Source: Bicyclus anynana
Lineage: Eukaryota > Arthropoda > Insecta > Lepidoptera > Nymphalidae
Direction of reading: 5' to 3'
DNA: 64,000 nucleotides
Assembly (NCBI RefSeq): GCF_947172395.1
Contig: NC_069093.1
Span: 7,475,561 to 7,539,560, forward strand
The position numbers were made by a program, and so were the translations under genes. The notes below the pieces were generated by a model. The model ran no database searches. It was not told the origin of the DNA and was given only the letters and a program-made list of their open reading frames with translations. This document shows positions 49,214-59,929 of this stretch, piece by piece. Each line of letters opens with the position of its first letter. The stretch's first letter is position 1.

Positions 49214-51079
49214 ATGTGGTACCTAACCTCGGAAAGCGATCAAAGAGTCATTTATGTTTTGCCGGACAAAAACATCATTATCGGAAGGAGTGTGGATGCC
49301 CAAAATTGTAATTTTGCTATACCTAGTGACCAATCCATTAGTCGAAAACATGCTATCTTATTAATATCGGAACGAGCGTTGTATTTAAAGGATTTGGGCT
49401 CTAAGTATGGAACCTATGTAAATAACTCTGAAAAAATTGAAGAAAACGTTTTAACAAAACTCAATTCTACTGATGTCGTCAAGTTTGGTAAAATGGGTTC
49501 TATTTGGAAAGTCCAAGAGATCAACTTTGTTACCTGCACATCCACATTGAAAGGAGAAAATTTACAAAATCTCAAAATACTCATCACTTCTTTAGGAGGA
49601 ACTCTGAAAAATGAATGGGATGACACTTGTGCATATTTGACTATGCCTGCTATTACATTGACAATCAAAGTGGTGTTGGCATTAGTGCAAAACTCCCACA
49701 TTGTCACAGTTAAATATTGGAACAAGTGCTTAGAAGCAGTCTCCAATAACAATGCTTTGCCAAAACCGAGTGATTTTGTTCCACAGATATTAGAATCTAC
49801 ACTCAATAAAGAAACTGTGTCTTTTCTTCCAAATAAGGAGAGAAGTTCTTTATTTGAAGGGAAATCAGTGGTATTCTTTTCTAGCAGGCAGTTGGAAATG
49901 TATAAGCCAGTGTTAATGAAGAGTTCTGCAACACCTCTTCTGTGGAGTGAAGCAAATATGACAAAATCAGCTCTCTGTGAGGGCGATGTAATTGTTATTC
50001 AATATAATTTGAATTTCGCAAGCCAAGACACTCAGAATCAAAAGGATGAAATTCAAGAAATCATTAATCATCTAAAAAGCAAAGGCAAAAGAGTTGTGCC
50101 CGATTCCGAGATTGGCCTGGCTATATTGTACTGTTCTAAGCAAAAATACTGTAACCCCGAGTTTAATTTCCCCTCTGAAGTCGTAAAACAGGTGCCAAAC
50201 CAAAATGCTACAAAAAATGTACTGGCTCAAGAGTCCCAGGAATCCTCTCGGGCAATAAATAAGAAAGAAAATGTGATTATTGATGAAAGCTTATCAATTA
50301 AAAATTGCTCAAACTATGACATAGTTGGTGCATCTAAAAGAAAGCTCAGTGATGATGATAGTAATTCATCGAACATCAACAAAAAGTTTGCAGTTGAAAC
50401 TACAGAAAATAAAACAAAGAAGAGACCTTTCGAAGATGTGAATAGTTTAGAAAATAAACCATCTAAAAAAATTGCTATCGACAATGATGATGACGAAATG
50501 TTTAATTTTTTGAAACCTGTTGATAAAGGGTCCAATGAGAATGACCAAAGCAAGAAATTGAATTTATCCAAGCCATTGAAGAGAAAACATAGTACTGATA
50601 TGGATGACGATGAGTTGTTTAACTTTGTTGATAATGGAAACAAAAAGCCTGCCATAGAAGCTAGCAATGATATTGCAGAAGCTTCTGATGAAGATGAAGA
50701 TGTTGTCTGTCTCACAAACAAGACAATAAATGATGAGAAGATTGATATAAACAGTTTAAGGGGCTCTAAATTAGCAGAACTAATGAAGATCAATGCAGAC
50801 ATGCCATTTACAACAAAAATAAAGAAAGAAGATGTGTCTGACTTGGATACCAAGTTCAGTAATATAGATTTAGGAACTATAACAGTTTTAGTAAAACCTG
50901 ATTTGATTGTAAAAAGGGAGCCACTAGAGGTGCAACCTCCACAGAGTGGAATAAACAATTTCAAGAAGTTTAAAAAAGTTTGGCCAATCAAAATGCAAGT
51001 AACTATTGTTCCACAATCATCTTTTAATAAAGAGAATTCTGTATCCAATGTGGCAGGGGAAACCACAGTGACATCCTAG
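49214..51079 (+). CDS. NBN: Nibrin (NBN/NBS1), MRN complex subunit, single exon
   Basis: Phosphopeptide-binding subunit of the MRE11–RAD50–NBN complex, which senses double-strand breaks and recruits ATM. 621 aa (human 754), no intron. The start MWYLTSESDQ matches the family start MWKL. FHA domain about 22–100 (IIIGRSVD, DQSISRKHAIL, LGSKYGTYVN); BRCT 1 about 107–180 and BRCT 2 about 215–315 (RVVPDSEIGLAILYCSKQKYCNPEF). The middle is low-complexity, Lys/Asp/Ser-rich. It carries two related blocks, DDDEMFNFLKP (425–435) and DDDELFNFVDN (464–474). The MRE11-binding motif is N582-FKKFKKVW. The protein ends 32 residues after that motif, without the usual C-terminal acidic-FxY ATM motif. The 3' end converges with RSL1D1, 166 bp away. 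Confidence 0.95.
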   Translation: MWYLTSESDQRVIYVLPDKNIIIGRSVDAQNCNFAIPSDQSISRKHAILLISERALYLKDLGSKYGTYVNNSEKIEENVLTKLNSTDVVKFGKMGSIWKVQEINFVTCTSTLKGENLQNLKILITSLGGTLKNEWDDTCAYLTMPAITLTIKVVLALVQNSHIVTVKYWNKCLEAVSNNNALPKPSDFVPQILESTLNKETVSFLPNKERSSLFEGKSVVFFSSRQLEMYKPVLMKSSATPLLWSEANMTKSALCEGDVIVIQYNLNFASQDTQNQKDEIQEIINHLKSKGKRVVPDSEIGLAILYCSKQKYCNPEFNFPSEVVKQVPNQNATKNVLAQESQESSRAINKKENVIIDESLSIKNCSNYDIVGASKRKLSDDDSNSSNINKKFAVETTENKTKKRPFEDVNSLENKPSKKIAIDNDDDEMFNFLKPVDKGSNENDQSKKLNLSKPLKRKHSTDMDDDELFNFVDNGNKKPAIEASNDIAEASDEDEDVVCLTNKTINDEKIDINSLRGSKLAELMKINADMPFTTKIKKEDVSDLDTKFSNIDLGTITVLVKPDLIVKREPLEVQPPQSGINNFKKFKKVWPIKMQVTIVPQSSFNKENSVSNVAGETTVTS

Positions 51080-51245
51080 AAGGAAATCAGCTGATATAAA
51101 ATAGTTATTACATACTTTATAATAATAATAATTAACAAAAAACTTGTAATGTGCTTTAGATTTGACTGTATTTGTTACATTAAGAGACATGATTAATAGT
51201 ATTTTTCATTTATTTAGAAGTAAAATCTTTCACAATCAAATTGTT

Positions 51246-54200
51246 TCAATTGTCATCATCACTAGAAAGTATATCTTCATTTTCTGCTTCCTCGTTGTCC
51301 AACTCACTGAAAGAATATTATTAATTAGAAACCATAATGAGGTTAATAACTAGGTTTGAATATATTGATTTTCATGAGAAATTCAGGTTGTCGTCGTCAT
51401 CAACCCATATTCGGCTCACTGCTGAGCTGGAGTCTCCTCTCAGAATGAGAGGGGTAAGGCCAATAGTCCACCACACTGGCCCAATGCTGATTGGCAGAGT
51501 TCACACACCCAGAGAATTAAGATAATTCTCTGGTATGCAGGTTTACTCACAATGTTTTCCTTCACCGATTGAGACACGTGATATTTAATTTCTTAAAATG
51601 CACACAACTGTAAAGTTGGAGGTGCATGCCCCGGACCGGATTCGAACCTACACCCTCCGGAATCAGAGGCAGAGGTCATATCCACTGGGCTATCACGGCT
51701 CTCTTCGGAAATTCTTCACGGAAATTCAGGTAAATAAATAAAGTTAATATTGGCTAAATAATACATACAAAAAAAACATAAATCGTAACTATGTTATATT
51801 ATACTAGCTGGCGCCGCGCGGTTTTACCCGTGTGGTTCCCGTTCCCGTAGGAATACGGATATAATATAATAGCCTTCCTCGATAAATGGGCTATCTAACA
51901 CTGAAACAATTTTTCAAATCTGTCCAGTAGTTCCTGAGATTAACGCGTTCAATCAAACAATCAAACTCTTCAACTTTATAACATTAGAATAGACTAGCGG
52001 ATGCCCGCGACTTCGTCCGCGTGGAACCCTACCTTACCTCTACCCTACCCCTACCCCTACCCCATCCTTACCCCACCCCTACCCTATCCTTACTCTACCA
52101 CTACCCTACCACGCGACGGCGACGGAAGCTTAGAAAATGGAGTAACTTCTCCCGTTTTCCCAACATTTCCCTTCACTGCTCTGTTCCAATCAATCGTAGC
52201 GCGATCAAAAGTATACTATAACCTGCCCAGGAGTAAGAAGAATAATTGTACCAAGTTTCGTTATACCGTTCGTACCAAGTATAGATTATGTATGTTCTAT
52301 ACTATATTATGACAGTAGAGTAGTATCAAGTGTCTGTACTTTGAACAAAACTAACAGAAATTGAGTTGGGGTTGAGATAAGAAATGAGCAACAGAAAAAA
52401 ATAGTATTTTTTTGGTTCTACTGAACGATTTTTCATACGGTTTTCACTGGAGATTCAGCTAGGTCCGGCGCTACATATTGCATGCATGAAATCGTTAGAT
52501 TGGTATTGGCACACACAAATCTCACAATTTCACACAACAAGGACGTCATTCTTTCGTGCAATTCAATAAGGAGCGTTTATGAGCAATTTGTGACAGCGCC
52601 GAAAACATGACCCTTTTTAAATCCCTGTAGATGCCCCCAGAGTGAATTTAAACTTATACCCTCTTAATTGAAGGCTGAGGTCATATTCACTGCAGTCGAC
52701 TGCGTTCGTCGGTAGAGTTGCCGCTCATGTAAATTAACCCTTATATATTGCTGGTTTGGCCGCAAAAGGTTGATTTATCTGCATGAGATATTTTGTGGTG
52801 TTGTTGAAGTAAGCTAGGTATATTGGTATGTAATGACAAATAATCTATCAAATCAGTAAAAAGGTCAAGAAATTACCTCTCCTCTTTTGAAGGTTTTGAT
52901 GTGTTTAGTTTTTTCAAATTGACAGTTCCATCTGGAGCTACCTGAACAATACTTCCTGGTTCAGTTGTAAGTTCATCTTCATATATAACAGAGCTTTTTG
53001 GCCTGTTTTGCTTGATTCTGGGGGCTGCAACAGAGTTTGCTGGCCCTGCAATAAAACAATAAATAAAAAATATAGTTTTCCTTCATTATGTAAGTCTGGA
53101 AGAAATCACTGTTAGTAACAAGGTTGCCTTTTGCTTGTTAGTTTCAAGTACTCTATGCTAGCATCTTTATTTTTATGCAGTACAATTAAATAAAATACAG
53201 TAAAATTAAATTAATTCAGATTAGACTCCTAGACCTACTAATAACTTGTTTTCAAAAGATGTTGTGTTATGGGGCTTAGCTTGTTGCTATAGAGCTTAAT
53301 ATAATTTTGGTATGAGAGGTTGGTGCAGATTTGGTCTGTACAACATAATATGTCTTCAGCGTTTCTTTTATTCCACTTTGCTAGTGATTACTAGTTTATC
53401 TAGATTCTTTTCATCATCATCATCATCATCATCATCATATCAGCCGATGGACATCCACTGCAGGACATAGGCCTTTTGTAAGGACTTCCAAACATCACGA
53501 TACTGAGCCACCTGCATCCAGCGAATCCTTGCGACTCGCTTGATGTCATCAGTCCACCTGGTGGGGGGTTGGCCAACACTGCGCTTACTAGTGCAGGGTC
53601 GCCATTCCAGCACTTTGTGACCCCAACGTCCATCGGCTCTTCGAACTATATTCGAATCTTCTTCTTCTTTTAAGTTCGAAGATTCTTTTATATAAAGTAA
53701 ATTAAAATTTGTTATTGCTATTAAAATTTGTTCATAAAAAATTACAAAATTCACAAAAGATTTCTATAAACTTATGAAAACTCACTCAACGTAAGATATA
53801 GTGGTAGTGACAATGATAACGGCAATTTTATTGACAGCGATCTTATGTTCTGCTCTCCTCCAGGAAATTTATCTTTTAACTGTTTTACTAATGCCAAAAT
53901 ATTTTCTTTTATATGACTCGGTGGCATAGCTGTGTGTCCCACTACAACCATTGATGTCTGTCCCTCGGCTATGCGCAACGTAACTGTGCGCAAACCAATA
54001 TCAATGTTCTTCTTCAAATCTTTCTTTTCATTTATTTTCACTGGTATTAGCATATTGGGTTTTTTGAAGAACATCTTTCCTAATATGTGCGATACATGGT
54101 TTAATATCCTGTTGTCGACCATAATAAAATCATGCTGCGTCATCAGCCTACGTTTGAGTTCATACTGATCGTATTCCACCCGCAATTGCCTCATAGGTAG

Positions 54201-56760
54201 AACAGTTTTTACCTGAAAAATAAAAGTAACTACTGAATACCAAATGACTTGATTATTAGTAATGATTACTGTAACATAAGCAGTGACAAAAACTATATTT
54301 TTTTTTTTAAAAGAAAAAAATGAAATTTTATTACAATAAAGAAATGTATGGTATAGTAAAACAATGGTATTATATTATAATCCATACTAAATATGTAACA
54401 CGATAGAACAACAGTTCACTAAACACTAAAACTTCAGAGTTTGCAACCCAGCAAACTGATATATTAGCACCAGCACCAGCAATAATATAATGAATATATT
54501 GCACTGCACACTCATATACTTTATTTCCAGAGAAAAGTATTTATTTGATACTAGCGGACACCCACAACTTTGTCCTGTAATCCAGCCCTTCAGTAGTATT
54601 GCTGTAAAAATGGAGTAACTTCTCCCATTTTTCCAATATTTCTCTACACTGTTCTGCTCCTATTGATGAAAAGTATAATATAACCTGCCCGGGAGAATGA
54701 AGAATAATTGCACAAGTTTCATTAAATCTGTCGAGTATTTTTTGCTTCTATAACTAACATACAGAAAGACAGACAGACAAAAATTTTACTGATTGCATTT
54801 TTGGCATCAGTATCAATCACTAATCACTCCCTCGAAGTTACTTTGGAAATATATTTCATGTGCAGAGTTGACCTCTCTACAAGTATAGATGGTATTGTAA
54901 CATATTAAGAATTCAACAATATACCATACTTAACATACAACTAATAATATAATAAACTAGCCGATGCCCGCGACTTCATCCGCGTGAAACTCGATGGAAA
55001 CTTTTAACTACCCCTATCCTACTCCTAGCCTACCCCTACCCCTGCCCTACTCCTACCTACCCCTACCCTACATTTCTAGTTGATTTTTTACACCTTGTGT
55101 CCGATAAACCCAAATATCTTACGGAACCCTATTTTTTCCAAAATAACATTTAGCCTATGTTACTTGTGTATAATGTAGCTTTTGAATGGTGAAAGAATTT
55201 TTAAAATCAGTCCAGTAGTTTTTGAGCCTATTCATTACAAACAAACAAACAAAGTTTTCCTCTTTATAATATTAGTATAGATAAAATGAACAAAATGCAA
55301 TAGCCATTCATTCATATTAATATAAAAACTTACAGATTTAACTCCAGCCGCTCTTAACAAGTCTTCCCAGTGTTCTACAGTAGGCTCATGGTCAATCTTT
55401 CTTCCTTTCTTCAAATCGGGTGTCACCAGACACACCTCTCCAGTTGTTGACACAGTAGTGTGAGGTAAAAAACTGAAATGATTTATTGTTATTTAAACAG
55501 ATTAACTTGGTTTATCTATCTATACTAATAATAAATCTGTAGAGGTTAATTTTTGTTATAGAAACAAAAACTACTTGACGGATTTTAATGACACTTGGTA
55601 CAATTATTCTTCATACTCCTGGGCAGGTTACAGTATACTTTTCATTATGAATTCATCATAGGAGCAGAGCAGTTAAAGGAAATATTGGGAAAATGGGTGA
55701 AGTTACTCCATTTTTACAACAATACTACTGTAAGGGCTGGATTAAAGAGGTCTAAATGTGGACAAAGTCGTGGGCGTCTGCTAGTCATTAATAAACTGAG
55801 TACAAAATACTGCATAATTTTTTGTTGTAAATATTTAATTACTAGCAAACCGGATCAAGCTTCGTTTTGACTTATGTGAACTTCTTCCCTACCCTTATCT
55901 ATTCCTACCCTAACTTTACTATACCCTTACCGAAAAAAAAACTGTGTAAAAACCATTGTTGTGCTTCAAGGAATATTCTAAAAAAGAATTAGCCAAATTG
56001 GTTCAGCCGTTCTTGAGATTTGCATTTAGCAACACATTTAGCAATTCACATTTATATTATAAATTTCTCTTTCCTTTTATTATAAGGTGCCCTGTGTTGC
56101 ACAAGAGCATAATAAGCAGATCCCTGTCATAATCTTTAACATCTGATAGTGCTAGTTAAAAAATTAAGGAAGTGTAGATGGTCTAAGTTCCATATCCCTT
56201 CTTCCATAAAGGAGGGAGGCCTAGCCACACGGCTATCGGCTGTAGTAGGCTTTTAATGATGAATGGTGAATATTAGGTAATTTTTCAATATATATTCTTT
56301 TAAATTTCGTCCATAATGTTAAAAATGAAATATTAAGTATATTTCTCCAGATTTCGCACTATTACAGTTATTTGAGGGGAATATAACATTAATTAATTAC
56401 TTACAATCTTGCATTGGCTCTAGTATTTGGAATTTTAATACACCGTATCTCCATGAATATTTGTGTTTCGTCACCAAAAATAGCATTTTTCTTGTCATAG
56501 TGAGTTGTTAATTTTTCTAATGCAACTAAACATGCCGATACAAGATCATCGGTTATTACTTTTGATGGCATTTTAAAATGCGATTTTTTCATTCTCTTTA
56601 TTGTAGGAGTAGTTTTATCTATTACTTTATTAATACTCGGTGATGGTGATGTTGATTTTTGTATTGTTTTTTTTAACTCGGAAGTTTTAGCTTTTTTGAT
56701 TTTTTCATTTTTCACATGTTCCTTTTCTACTTGTGTTTTAGGACGTTTTACGGATACCAT
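51246..56760 (-). CDS. RSL1D1: Ribosomal L1 domain-containing protein 1 (RSL1D1/CSIG)
   Basis: Nucleolar L1-fold protein linked to ribosome biogenesis and growth control (yeast Cic1/Utp30 relatives). Minus-strand exons 56760–56405, 55472–55334, 54212–53786, 53045–52877 and 51306–51246 join in phase to 383 aa. A Lys-rich N-terminus (MVSVKRPKTQ…) is followed by the L1 fold from about residue 68: DDLVSACLVALEKL, FLPHTTV…EVCLVTPD, HWEDLLRAAGVKSVKTVLPMRQLRVEYDQYELKRRLMTQHDFIMVDNRI, GKMFFKKP.MLIPVKI and VVVGHTAMPPSHIKENILALVKQL. The last exon encodes a short acidic tail (SELDNEEAENEDILSSDDDN). The last two exons have no conserved domain and rest on splice signals and phase. It shares a divergent start region with the putative gene at 57,113. 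Confidence 0.92.
51388..51720 (-). mobile_element. SINE family 1 with 10-bp target duplication
   Basis: A complete minus-strand SINE (tail at the left, 'cgtcgtcatcaacccatattcgg'; tRNA-like head at the right with 'ggattcgaacct'). It is bracketed by 'gaaattcagg' at 51,378–51,387 and 51,721–51,730. It interrupts a Helitron-like remnant ('ctaggtttgaatatattgatttt', also at 10,190). It lies in the last RSL1D1 intron. Confidence 0.92.
51806..52000 (-). mobile_element. Helitron-like element, reversed
   Basis: It starts 'actagctggcgccgcgcggttttacccg' and ends 'aactttataacattagaatag'. It is the reverse of the 19,491–19,698 type, and directly abuts a second element. Confidence 0.65.
52001..52300 (-). 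mobile_element. Helitron-like element with CCCTA array
   Basis: The reversed border 'gcccgcgacttcgtccgcgtgg' is followed by a C-rich array of ccctacc/cccta units (52,024–52,115), then the variant-2 body ('gcccaggagtaagaagaataattgtaccaagtttcg'). It lies in the last RSL1D1 intron. Confidence 0.65.
53413..53650 (-). mobile_element. RTE-type LINE, 3' end, minus strand
   Basis: The minus strand reads RRADGRWGHKVLEWRPCTSKRSVGQPPTRWTDDIKRVARIRWMQVAQYRDVW.SLQKAYVLQW then a (GATGAT)n tail at 53,413–53,440. It is closely related to 33,366–33,650. It lies in RSL1D1 intron 3. Confidence 0.85.
54545..54905 (-). mobile_element. Helitron-like element (variant 2), reversed
   Basis: 'ctagcggacacccacaacttt' at the left and 'acctctctacaagtatagat' at the right. 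The body is the reverse of 39,014–39,400, including '(CAGA)n' and 'gattgcatttttggcatcagta'. It lies in RSL1D1 intron 2. Confidence 0.7.
54956..55285 (-). mobile_element. Helitron-like element with C-rich array, reversed
   Basis: 'aactagccgatgcccgcgactt' at the left, a CCCTACC-type array at about 55,005–55,075, and 'ctctttataatattagtatagata' at the right. It lies in RSL1D1 intron 2. Confidence 0.7.
55522..55790 (+). mobile_element. Helitron-like element (variant 2), internally deleted
   Basis: It starts 'tatactaataataaatctgtagag', contains 'aattattcttcatactcctgggcagg' and 'actgtaagggctggatt', and ends 'gtcgtgggcgtctgctag'. It lies in RSL1D1 intron 1. Confidence 0.65.
55843..56075 (-). mobile_element. 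Helitron-like element (variant 3), reversed
   Basis: 'actagcaaaccggatcaagcttcgttttgac' and a short ctaccc array, then 'gccaaattggttcagccgttcttgag'. It is related to 58,917–59,290. It lies in RSL1D1 intron 1. Confidence 0.6.
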
Positions 56761-57112
56761 TTTGTTCCTTGAATTAGTTAGGAATTCCGTATGTAACTGT
56801 AATTAATGCAAAACTATAATCACGTTATTTAATTACTTATTAAACGAGCAGTAAATATAAATAACACAACATAACCTAACACAGTATGAAAATTGAAATA
56901 TATATATATAACCTCAAAATTCAAATCTCATTTAGTCATTTGACAGTTTGTGAGTTGTCAGCATAATTTGTCGTCTGTGTTTGTCAGGCGAAGCTCGACC
57001 GCACAGATCACAGTTTAACAGCCGAAGCTCGACCGTCATAGTGCGAAACCGTCAACCGGTAGAGCGGCCCATTAAAATCGGTATATTTGTATACAACATA
57101 GACAAATTAGAT
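56761..57112. promoter_or_regulatory. Divergent start region RSL1D1 / putative CARD-like gene
   Basis: 352 bp between two opposed start codons. It contains a short direct repeat 'cgaagctcgaccg' (56,989–57,001 and 57,022–57,034) and an AT microsatellite near 56,900. A bidirectional promoter is likely from the spacing; no core elements are recognised. Confidence 0.4.
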
Positions 57113-59427
57113 ATGGAGATGCATCGCACCCAAATTCTGCAACAAAATTGTCTGTCGTTTCTTGTGGGCGACGAGGTAAGCTCACTCATCGAAAACTAAT
57201 ATATACCAATAAATATAATGCCCTACCGTGCCCTAGAATCTTGATAGTTGTGCCCTGATCCACAACTATCAAGATTCGCAATACATAGACGTGTAATGTT
57301 GACTTGATCGATGTTTTGCTGTTCCCTCAGAATAATCGATTCTTTTTGAATATTTTTTTATATGTTTTTATTACAAATTTGTTTTAATTAAGTTAGAAAT
57401 ACCTACTTACAAATGATATGTAACTTAATGATGATGATATGAAACGGAACAATATCCGTAGCATTCTCTAAAAAAAAAACTTATGCACGGACTCTAGAAG
57501 CGAGACAAGGCGAGTCGATATTCGATATCTCGACGCGTGACCGCTTTGCAGACTTTGAGGTCAGACCATAGATAAGAATAGTATCTTCTTTCCACGGGTC
57601 AGACCACTTGAGTAAAATATATTCCTTGGGTCAGACTGACAAAATTGACAATATTCATTCGGGTTCTTTCAGATTCTATGCTTAAATTCACAGAGTATAG
57701 AACAATAAGCAGATACAGCGAACGGAACGACGACGGAAATATTTTTTTTCGAATTTTTGTCTGTCTGTGTTTTTTTGTTATTCGGGCATCACGCTGAAAC
57801 TACTGAATGAATTCAAATGAAACTCGGCACGGTTTAAGACCATAATACGGAAAAGGTTATAGGATACTTTTTATTGCGAAAATAAAATGAGAAGGGGGTG
57901 AAATAGGGGTCTAAAGTTTGTATGTAAAGTCCTTCATTATTAGAGTTAAAGTTTTGAAAAAATACGAAATATAATTAAAAAAATTAAAAATTCAGGCCTT
58001 TCAGCATAAAGTGGTGAAATAGGGCTTAAAAGTGTACATTGATGTCCACGCGGACGAAGTCGCAGGCGTCCGCTAGTTTTAAATATAGAACTAAACGCGT
58101 GTTGCGGCTTATTTAGATTTATAAAGTTTACACTGGCTGTTTAGAAACTCACATGGCCGCAACTACTCTATACTCTGGCCGCAGCATTTTTTTGAATTAC
58201 TTTATTTTTTACATACAACTCTTCACAGCTGACAGCAGTTCTATTTTTAAAGTTGTATGAGTTTTTAAAGTTTTATGAGTGGGAAAAAATTTGTATGAGT
58301 TATTCCGTCCCTGTGGAGGGAAGCACCATTTTCCACCACCAATACTCAGATCAAAACACTACTTTCCGAGAATGAGAAATGAAATAGTAGATTGTTAACC
58401 GAGGGTGGAAAGAATTGATTCTTTTACCCGTGTTAAACACTCTATTTTTCATTTCGAATATGAGAAAAATTCATTTCGATTACGAGGAAATTATAATTAT
58501 CGTCTATTTATTTGGCCCGCTCTTGGAACGCCGGTAAAGCAGTCGTCCAATTTGAGAGGTGTGGCTACTCCCCGCTAGGCGGCTCTCTCCCCCTCTCTCT
58601 CTCAGGTTAATGACTTACGTTTAAATCATCCTACTTCACTTTTTTACATCCGAATTCACTTTTCCTTTGGTAGAATGCCAAGATTGCTTATTGCAAGATA
58701 AAATTACTGGTTCACGTTTAGGTATATGGTTTTTAAATAAAACTTCAGATAGCACTCTGCACCTTAAAAACGTCTTGTTTAACTCACCGTTTTGGGGAGA
58801 GAGAAAGAGAGAAAGCGCGAGGAGAAATGAGACGGCAAATGGTCGTTCGGAAACAAATATAACTTTAGACAAAATTCAGTTTAGATTTTTTTTTAATATT
58901 AAATACTATATATATAACTAGCGGACCCAGTCAAGCTTTGCTTTGACTTATGTGCACTTCTTCCCTACCCCTACCCTACCCTATTCCTATCCTACCCCTA
59001 TCCTACTCCTATCCTCCCCCCACGCTACCCCCACTCTACCTTATTATTACTTACCCTTACCCTACCCCTACCCTACCCCTAACCTACCCTACTCCCACCC
59101 CCACCCTACCCTACCCCTACATTACACCTCTTCTACCCCTGAAACCATTTTTCATTGTTTTTAAGATGTATTCTGCTATTCGGGGCGGAGACAAAACCAA
59201 CGAATCAAAAACTATGAAAATCGGTCCAGCAGCAGCTCTCGAGTTATAAGTGTTGTAACAAACCCGACTTTCTTTTTATATATATAGAAGATATTTAAAA
59301 TTAATTGTTATCATACTTTTTTAATCATTACCTATTTTTTTAGGTTTTGTCACAGTTATGTAACAGATTATTAGTATCCCGCCAATTTATGTCGACTTTT
59401 CAAATTTTATCTAAGGAACTCAAGACG
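57113..59427 (+). CDS. Putative start of a small-helical (CARD-like) protein, two exons visible
   Basis: An ATG at 57,113 opens 21 codons (MEMHRTQILQQNCLSFLVGDE) ending in a good donor GAG|gtaagc at 57,175. A phase-0 acceptor at 59,341–59,343 leads into VLSQLCNRLLVSRQFMSTFQ, then ILSKELK, open beyond the point (about 59,434) where a dispersed repeat begins, so the exon end is unknown. The pattern HR..I..N...LV followed by amphipathic helices resembles the CARD of apoptotic initiator caspases such as Dronc. That is inference from pattern only; no caspase catalytic motif is in the window. It could also be a spurious join. Confidence 0.3.
57690..58080 (+). mobile_element. Helitron-like element (variant)
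   Basis: The body has 'gttattcgggcatcacgctgaaactactgaatg' and the end is 'cgcggacgaagtcgcaggcgtccgctag'. The start is not sharply defined. It lies between the two putative CARD-like exons. Confidence 0.55.
58101..58260 (+). repeat. Dispersed repeat 'gttgcggcttatt', copy 1
   Basis: Shared with 59,434–59,560: 'gttgcggctta', 'ggctgtttagaaactcacatggccg' and 'attactttattttttacata'. Related text continues at 58,262–58,400 and 59,680–59,810 ('agttattcc.tccctgtggagggaagca'). Confidence 0.7.
58917..59290 (-). mobile_element. Helitron-like element (variant 3) with long C-rich array
   Basis: 'aactagcggacccagtcaagctttgctttgac' at the left, then about 180 bp of ccctacc/cctat/cccccac repeats (58,963–59,140), then 'aaaatcggtccagcagc' and 'ctttttatatatatagaag' at the right. 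Confidence 0.7.
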
Positions 59428-59433
59428 TTATTG

Positions 59434-59810
59434 TTGCGGCTTATTCCGATTAAGAAGTTTGCGCTAAGTTTAAACTGGCTGTTTAGAAACTCACATGGCC
59501 GTAGCATTTTTTTATAATTACTTTATTTTTTACATAAAACTTTTCCTCAAGAACTTCATTGACGTCATAACAGGCTGTATGGTCAACGATCTTTGCCTGT
59601 CCCCGAATTTAGTTGGGGACAAATTAAAAAAAAAAACGTAAAACTTTTCACAGCTGATGACAGCAGTTCTAATTTTAAAGTTCATTCCGGCCCTTAGGTG
59701 GGAAGTAATTTGTATGAGTTATTCCCTCCCTGTGGAGGGAAGCAGCATTTTCCACCCATTACTCAGATCAAAACAACACTACTTTCCGATTATGAGAAAT
59801 GAAAACGTTG
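59434..59810 (+). repeat. Dispersed repeat 'gttgcggcttatt', copy 2
   Basis: Second copy of the repeat at 58,101, interrupted by an insertion at about 59,540–59,640 that contains 'ataacaggctgtatggtcaacgatctt' (also at 61,350). Confidence 0.6.
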
Positions 59811-59929
59811 TTTATTGATTGTCTGTACAAAATACGAGAGGCGGATGTCTATGGACAGAGTAAGGGTGCGAGCAGGTTGACCTATGTTGTGAAGTTACAA
59901 AATACCTAAAATAGACCAAATTAAATATA

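Noticed and set aside
49414..51066. Long minus-strand open frames opposite NBN
   Set aside because: Shadows of the NBN coding frame; low-complexity Ser/Phe-rich translations without homology. The same applies to plus-strand frames over SDAD1 and frames opposite the GC-rich IFT140 exons.
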